A stretch of DNA of 64,000 nt from Latrodectus hesperus (Eukaryota > Arthropoda > Arachnida > Araneae > Theridiidae), in assembly GCA_037975125.1 (NCBI GenBank), contig CM075860.1, forward strand, positions 21,847,589-21,911,588. The letters run 5' to 3'. Numbering within the stretch: the first letter of the stretch is position 1; each line of letters begins with the position of its first letter. Shown here piece after piece: positions 57,989 through 64,000 of the stretch. The translations under genes were made by a program, and so were the position numbers. The notes under the pieces are model-generated. The model was not told the DNA's origin. It made no database searches and was given only the letters and a program-made list of their open reading frames with translations.

Positions 57989-60900
57989 AAGTGGTACTAC
58001 TAACCTCAGTAAGAAGTTTCTTGCTGGGGATATACACCTGGCCCTGATTCAGGAACCCTGGTTGGTTAAGGGGAGAATCAGTGGTCTGAAAGGAACTAAA
58101 GGTAAGCTTATCTATTGTACTAATGGTAACGCTAGAACTTGTATACTCTTACATAAAAACATTGAGGTTCTTCCCCTCTCTGAATTTATTCTTAGGGATC
58201 TGACAGCTGTGAAAGTCAGACTCAACATAGAGGGTAGGGACAGGGAAATTGTTTTTGGCTCTGGATACCTGCCCTATGAAGAGAAGGCTCCACCTGACCA
58301 TTCTCTGCACAAGCTCATGAACTTTTGCAGAGATAACAACTTACAGGTAGTCCTAGGACTAGACTGTAATGCTCATCATGTTGTCTGGGGAAGTACGGAC
58401 ACAAATAAAAGAGGTGAGTACCTTTTGGAATTTATTCTAAACTACGGGTTAGATATTCTAAATGAGGGCAACGAACCAACTTTTATTACTTCCAATCGAT
58501 CTGAAGTAATTGACATTACTATAGCGACAACGCTGATTAGTAAAAATATCAAATACTGGAAAGTAGATGACAGACCTTCTGGTTCAGATCATCAAAACAT
58601 CCATTTTGAAATTCACTCTAATGTGTGTCTGGATCGCATATTCAGAGACCCAGTTAGGACGGACTGGAAGAAATTCCAAGAAGAACTGACTGGGTTGATT
58701 GAGCTCGGGAACAGACCTATTAGAGACAACTACGATCTAGAAGTTACAGCTGATCTTCTGCAGAGAAGTATTCTAGATTCTTATCATAACAATTGCCCCA
58801 TTCGCACTAGAAGAGCTAAACTCCAATGCCCTTGGTGGAATGACTCTTTAGCTGCCGAAAGAGCAAATGTTAGAAAATTTTTTAACAAAGCCAAGAAAAA
58901 TGGTGAATGGGAGAACTATAAAATGGCCCTCACTATTTATAACAAACTTGTTAGAAAAAGCAAAATTAACTCCTGGAGGAAGTTCTGTGACGAGATAGAT
59001 TCTATTTCTGAAGGAGCTAGACTCCAGAAACTCCTTAAAAGGGATGAACCTATTTTGGTTGGTACTCTAAAAGACGAGGAGGGTAATTTTGCTGCTTCCG
59101 GAAAAGGGGTTATGGAAATTATGACCAGGACCCACTTCCCGGGAGCTAGAGATATTTATAGCAACGAAGGGGAACATTGCATTGGCTCTTTGCAAAGAGT
59201 CAATAGCAATCAATGGACCATCGCTAAAAATATCATAAACCACAACATTGTTAAATGGGCAATTTTTGCCTTTAAACCTCTAAAATGTCCTGGGCCTGAT
59301 GGAATTATGCCCATCATGATCCAGAAGGCAGAGAAGGTTGTCATACCAGTGCTAACTAGAATTTAAAGAACTAGCTTGGCACTGGGACATATACCAAAGA
59401 CATGGCAAAAGACTAAGATTGTTTTCATTCCAAAACCTGGCAAGGACACCTATGACCAGGCCAAGTCATACAGACCAATCAGTCTTTCTTCATTCTTTCT
59501 TAAAATTATGGAGAAAATCATTGATAGGCATATTAGAGATTACTTGGGTAGAAATAGTCCCTTGCATGCTCTTCAATTTGCCTATCAACCTGGCAAATCT
59601 ACTGAGACTGCTCTACATCAGCTAGTTTCCAAGATTGAAGCCACTCTGGATCAAAAGGATATTGCCTTGGCAACTTTCCTCGACATCCAGGGTGCTTTTG
59701 ATAATACTTCCCATCCATCCATCCTCAATGCACTTAGAGGGGCAGGGATTAATCAGACCCTGTGTACTTGGATTGAGGCCTTAATTTCGGATAGATATAT
59801 ACAAATGAACATCTTCGGTGAATCATTTGAAAAAAAGACTACTAGAGGTTGTCCTCAAGGAGGTGTTCTGTCACCATTACTTTGGAACCTAGTTGTAAAT
59901 AGCCTTATAAAACATCTAACTGATAGGAGCTATTATACGCAGGGATATGCTGATGACATTTTCATCATTATCCTTGGTAAAGATTTTGACATAACTTGTC
60001 ATCTCATGCAGGATGCTCTAAGTTATGTAGGTCAATGGTGCATGGATAGGGACCTGATGGTTAATCCTCAGAAAACCTACCTTGTACCTTTTACACGCAA
60101 AAAGAAACGGAAAGGTTTTTTCATACCAAGACTTTTTGATGTTGAAATCAATGTGGCTTCAGAGGTGAAGTATCTGGGCATCTATTTAGACCAGAAACTC
60201 ACCTGGAATAAGCACATTGATGATAGGATCAACCGAGCAAAGAAAAGCATTATGATTTGCAGGCGAATGCTTGGTAAAAACTGGGTTTGCATCCAAAACT
60301 GATGTTATGGATGTACACAGCTTTTGTCAGGCCCATTTTCACATATGCCTGTGTGATCTGGTGGCGTAAGGTGGAACAGAAGACTGTGATTGACAGACTG
60401 GGGGGTCTACAAAGACTAGCCTGTCTCTGCATCACAGGAGCAATTTCCACCACGCCAACCAGATCATTGGAGGTTGTGTTGGATCTGACTCCCTTGGACA
60501 TCTTCATCTGCAGTGTTGCAAGAGTGAATGCATACAGAATGAAGCGGCAAAACCACTGGTATGACCAGCCTGTTGCCAAAGGGCACAAGGGCATCACCAG
60601 GAAAATTCAAGACCCTACTTTCATGATGCCATCTGACATCATGGAAAAACATACATGTTTGATAGAACATTTGATATAGTTTTCCCAACTAGAGACGAAT
60701 GGGATAACAACATGTTTGAAACTAAAACAGGAGATCTAATCTGGTACACAGACACACAGAGATTCTTCAGAGGGATCACTGAAGAAAGCCTCTCAGGACT
60801 GGGAGTTTGTGGCGTGTCACCAAGAATCAGTTTGTCTGTAAGCCTTGGGCGATACGCTTCGGTCTTCCAGACAGAAGTTTTGGCCATCAACCACTGTCTG

Positions 60901-61590
60901 CAACTGAATATGAAGAAGGGCTACTACGGTAAGCGGATTCTCATTTTCAGTGACAGTCAAGCCGCTTTAAAAGCGCTTAATTCCTTCGAAATCAAATCTA
61001 AAATGATTCTGGAGTGTAGAAACCTTCTTACAGAACTGGCAACTAGAAACAGTATGTTCCTTGCATGGGTGCCAGGGCACAAAGGTATCGAAGGTAATGA
61101 AAGGGCTGATGAGCTTGCTAAACAAGGATCGTCTTTTGTTCCCATTGGTCCAGAACCTTTTTGTGGGATCAATTTGAAGACCGCAAAAACCAATGTTCTT
61201 AGATGGGAAAAACGGAAGATGTATGAAGCTTGGCTCAAATCTCCTGGTCAAACCCATGCTAAAAGTATGATCTGTAGAGCATCAGCGAGGATTTCCTATG
61301 AAATTCTAAGATGCTCTAGGCAGAAGATACGTTTAATCGTAGGCTTCATAACTGGGCACTACTATTTCAGAAAACATCTCCATAAAATGGGACTGTTTCA
61401 GTAAGACCCTATCTGCAGGAAATGTCATATGCAAGAGGAAACGGCCAAGCATATCATTTATGAATGCGAGTCTCTAGCCCTCCCTAGATTAACCTCTTTA
61501 GGCATCATCCATACTAGAGAGTTACACCTAGACTCCATTAAAGGGTTATCAGACTTTATTAATAAAGTGGGTGATCCGAGCAACTGGAAC
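57945..61590 (+). pseudogene. LINE ORF2: endonuclease, reverse transcriptase, RNase H (disrupted)
   Basis: A likely start is the Met pair at 57945-57950 before GVKVVQANLHYSRSGT. Endonuclease motifs: ALIQEPWL, VVLGLDCNAHHVVWGS, and SGSDHQNI. RT motifs: YRPISLSSFFLKIMEK, LDIQGAFDN, TRGCPQGGVLSPLLWN and the catalytic YADD near 59946. KYLGIYLDQKLTW forms the thumb. RNase H: IFSDSQAALKAL and WVPGHKGIEGNERADELAKQ. The tail has CRKCHMQEETAKHIIYEC. Disabling changes: TAA at 59364-59366 just before the RT core, frameshifts near 60290 and 60650, and TAA at 61402-61404. The first RNase H motif reads YTDTQRFF where the family has TDGS. Non-functional. Confidence 0.92.
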
Positions 61591-61698
61591 TAAGAAACAT
61601 TGGGTTTGGAGTTAACAGTACAAAATGCTGATAAAAGCAGAGGTGCTCAATGACATACAAACCCAACTCTAAGAAGAAGAAGAAGAAGCAAGTTTAGG

Positions 61699-63240
61699 AC
61701 AATTATTTTTGTCTATAAAATATGGTCTTGAATAAGACAATATTATGTGAAAAAGACGAGAATGATTTTTTAAGATTTCTTTTGAAATTTAAACGAAATT
61801 TCTAATAAAATCTACGCATGGTCAAAAAAAATAAATAAACTTTTTAAAGTGCAATATGAAAAATAAGTGAAAATATGCTGTATTATATAGTCATAAGTTT
61901 TAGATTTATTGTTGAAATAGAGTATACACTGAATTTTCTTATCCAACGAAATTTAAATTCTGATGTTTGAATTGCTGTTAAAAAGCGCATTTGATGTCCA
62001 TTTAAACCAAACATCCGCTCGGACCACAGCAAACATGAAAGTCTTTTAAAGTTTTGATAGTAGATAAAAATGCATCAAAATTTATTATGATTGTGAATTT
62101 TCTAATAAAAAATACTGACTGCAATGATGGAAAAGTTGAATATAATTTAACTGTATTGTTTGAAGACTTCTGTAGGAAATCTACCATAAATTAGGGCAGC
62201 ACGTGGGGAATAAGTACTCTCGAAAAGATTCAAATGTTATTAGATCAATTCATAAATGCACTACTATTGCCTAGTATTAGAATTTTGGAATAAAAGGTAC
62301 TAGGTTCGATCGCAGCCATCGTTGAACAATGGAAGAAGGGCTGTTTCACTTCTATCAGAGCAGATACTTGGGAGTTTATTCATTTTGAGATGGATACAGG
62401 CTCTCGTCTCTTGAGTCCCTCTTCAGAGGCAAAAACGTTAACAGTTTCGCAGCTGGGATTATTCATGATTGCCAAATGTTCTCAGATAAATTACTGATGT
62501 AATTTTAAGCTAATGAGCTAGTTTACTTGAACATGCTTACAATACTAATAACACTGTTTTAATCTTATTTAAAAAATTTCTTCGGTTGCTTCATTTTTTG
62601 CGTGCACTTATATTTACTCGGTAATTTTGAAATTTCTGTTTTCAAACTCTACACAACTGGGAAAAAAGAAGTCCATATAACGATATTGCTTTTCATTGTA
62701 AATAAGGCAATTTAGTTGTGATTAAGTTTTTTCAAAGCATTTTTTATATGGCATTTTAGTATTAATATACTGTATAGAATTCTCATTATTTAACTGGAAC
62801 AAATGTCGAAACATTTGTCAAATGAGTGAAATATGCAAACTAATACGCAAATTGTCTCTCATGCGGTAAATATTATAAAATTTAACAATTAAATGAGTTT
62901 ACAGCTATATTTCTATGGATATATAAAGTGAAATAATCGTAGAGTGTCTTGTGTACAGTAAAATGCAACTCATTTGGAAATCAAAGGAACTTCTAAGATA
63001 ATCGAATGCACTGGTGATCGCTGCAATAATTCCAGCAAGATTTGCACACTTTGCTCATGCTTTTACATATTCATTACGATTTCATTGGCATTTCATGAAA
63101 TGTTTGCTCTTAGTTCCTTATTTTTTTATTTCTTTGAGCATAAAGTTAAAGTACTATCGAGAAGTATTTACTTTGTGCCTTTAATTACAACTAAAATGCC
63201 TCGTAAATCAGAAGTGAACAGAGGAGGAAAAGATACTTAC
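61699..63240. other. AT-rich intron sequence with a possible decayed SINE
   Basis: ATTGCCTAGTATTAGAATTT and GGTTCGATCGCAGCC at 62267-62320 sit at the spacing of A and B boxes and resemble the family-B SINE at 31825, much decayed. Otherwise nothing recognised. This is the left end of the 10.3-kb intron between the Cys-loop and loop-C exons. Confidence 0.45.
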
Positions 63241-63323
63241 AGCTTTCCATCTCCAAGGAGCAATGCTGGGTGTCATGGGGATACGTGACGAAGTTCATGG
63301 CGCAAGATAATACGAGAGTTAAT
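63241..63323 (-). CDS. Cys-loop chloride channel, 83-nt Cys-loop exon (copy with intact donor)
   Basis: Acceptor TTTTACTGTTATTACCAG; donor GTAAGTATC. The exon reads LTLVLSCAMNFVTYPHDTQH then CSLEMES. Two cysteines are separated by 13 residues with the Y-P-x-D-x-Q core, the defining signature of Cys-loop receptors. The exon starts with the last base of a split codon (phase 2) and ends with the first base of the next (phase 1). 83 nt is the size I recall for the matching exon in vertebrate GABA-A and glycine receptor genes. It joins in phase to 52852-52986 across 10.3 kb. It is the first unit of the tandem array to its right. Upstream exons (signal peptide, first half of the ligand-binding domain) lie outside the window. 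Confidence 0.93.
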
Positions 63324-63506
63324 CTGGTAATAACAGTAAAAGAATAAAATTTCAAACATATTGGAAGGAAATAAACACTCTGAAACACATAAATGAATTA
63401 CGTTAATACACTGAATAGCAACTGAACTAGGGATAGCAGGCATAAGCAAATGTAAAGTCGTGCTCATTAAACAACGGTCAAACTAGGTTAACCCAATATC
63501 ATAAAT

Positions 63507-63589
63507 AGCTTTCCATCTCCAGGGAGCAATGCTGGGTGTCATGGGGATACGTGACGAAGTTCATGGCGCAAGATAATACGAGAGTTAAT
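63507..63589 (-). pseudogene. Duplicated Cys-loop exon, copy 2, no donor site
   Basis: Same 27 codons as the exon at 63241 (one synonymous Leu change, TTG to CTG) and the same acceptor. The exon end is followed by ATTTATGATATTGGG instead of GTAAGTATC, so there is no GT and it cannot be spliced as a normal internal exon. Reading through gives ...MESYL then a stop. Confidence 0.85.
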
Positions 63590-63772
63590 CTGGTAATAAC
63601 AGTAAAAGAATAAAATTTGAAACATATTGGAAGGAAATAAACACTCTGAAACACATAAATGAATTACGTTAATACACTGAATAGCAACTGAACTAGGGAT
63701 AGCAGGCATAAGCAAATGTAAAGTCGTGCTCATTAAACAACGGTCAAACTAGGTTAACCCAATATCATAAAC

Positions 63773-63855
63773 AGCTTTCCATCTCCAGGGAGCAATGCTG
63801 GGTGTCATGGGGATACGTGACGAAGTTCATGGCGCAAGATAATACGAGAGTTAAT
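63773..63855 (-). pseudogene. Duplicated Cys-loop exon, copy 3, weak donor
   Basis: Identical protein to copy 2. After the exon comes GTTTATGATATTGGG: the GT dinucleotide is present but the rest fits the donor consensus poorly (GTTTAT against GTAAGT). Reading through gives ...MESCL then a stop. Could act as a weak alternative exon, but if spliced to copy 1 the Cys-loop would be encoded twice. Confidence 0.8.
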
Positions 63856-64000
63856 CTGGTAATAACAGTAAAAGAATAAAATTTGAAACATATTGGAAGG
63901 AAATAAACACTCTGAAACACATAAATGAATTACGTTAATATACTGAATAGCAACTGAACTAGGGATAGCAGGCATAAGCAAATGTAAAGTCGTGCTCATT

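Larger units (their letters stand above)
57606..61687 (+). mobile_element. LOA/I-group-like LINE, 5'-truncated, with 11-bp target duplication
   Basis: A 4.08-kb non-LTR retrotransposon bounded by GCAAGTTTAGG at 57595-57605 and 61688-61698. The 5' end falls inside ORF1, the usual result of incomplete reverse transcription. The 3' end is an (AAG)n tail at 61671-61687. It carries ORF1 (partial) and ORF2 with endonuclease, reverse transcriptase, RNase H and a terminal cysteine motif. Perfect target duplication and only four visible disabling changes suggest a young insertion. It lies antisense to the chloride channel in its 10-kb intron. Clade assignment (LOA/lian-like) is from memory of RNase-H-bearing families. 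Confidence 0.95.
63241..64000. repeat. 266-bp tandem array containing the Cys-loop exon (at least 2.85 units)
   Basis: Units start at AGCTTTCCATCTCC at 63241, 63507 and 63773. The third is cut by the window edge at 227 bp. Each holds the 83-nt exon, its acceptor with pyrimidine tract and about 165 bp of upstream intron. Few differences are seen: AAG/AGG in CTCCAAGG, TTTC/TTTG near 63347, TACACTG/TATACTG near 63943, and the base just before AGCT. The left limit of the array coincides with the exon's 3' boundary. Confidence 0.97.

Noticed and set aside
63266..63999. Three 64-codon minus-strand frames starting MSTTLHLLMPAIPSS
   Set aside because: They are readings of the intron plus acceptor side of each 266-bp unit, in a frame other than the one used by the Cys-loop exon before the acceptor. 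The real coding part is the 83-nt exon.

Overview
The window is a 64 kb piece of a very AT-rich, repeat-laden animal genome. Spliceosomal introns of several kb, a metazoan Cys-loop chloride-channel gene, tRNA-derived SINEs, Jockey- and LOA-like LINEs, mariner/Tc1/Tigger transposons and long (TA)n tracts all point to an arthropod. From my memory of the SINE and Jockey-LINE types found in spiders I would guess an arachnid, probably a spider, but no single diagnostic sequence proves that.

Two host genes can be supported. On the minus strand, a Cys-loop ligand-gated chloride channel of the glycine-receptor/pHCl-like type enters from beyond the right edge. Its exons are the 83-nt Cys-loop exon (63241-63323), the loop-C region exon (52852-52986), the TM1-TM3 exon (47190-47568) and the terminal TM4 exon (46654-46827). 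All intron phases match. On the plus strand, four exons at 11354-14328 with consistent phase-1 introns encode part of an unrecognised basic protein with an AT-hook-like motif.

Layout: 1-1.4 kb, 3' end of a Jockey-like LINE and two (TA)n tracts; 3.4-5.0 kb, DUF4817-type Tc1/mariner element with TIRs of about 105 bp; 5.2-6.8 kb, dead mariner split by a SINE; 8.1-9.9 kb, SINE and Jockey remnant; 11.3-14.3 kb, AT-hook gene; 16.1 kb, decayed SINE; 16.9-17.5 kb, giant (TA)n; 18.1 kb, LINE scrap; 22.4-23.2 kb, dead Tc1; 23.3-27.1 kb, a diverged duplicated segment pair; 28.3-29.9 kb, SINE-like repeat, (TA)n and a nearly intact mariner; 31.8-32.7 kb, SINE and LINE-5'-like sequence; 36.9-37.4 kb, tandem duplication with a SINE in one copy; 38.5 kb, a MITE; 40 kb, 43-45.5 kb and 49.9-52 kb, further LINE remnants; 46.6-64 kb, the chloride-channel gene, with a Tigger element, a Jockey remnant, SINEs and a 4.1 kb LOA-like LINE in its introns.

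The most striking observation is at the right edge: the 83-nt Cys-loop exon lies in a 266-bp tandem array (at least 2.8 copies). The repeat junction falls exactly at the exon's splice-donor boundary, so only the copy nearest the next exon keeps a good donor. Other points of interest are a single-base frameshift in a GC-rich channel exon, a frameshift in the AT-hook exon, and a 52-bp perfect palindrome beside a 56-bp near-palindrome in a dead LINE.
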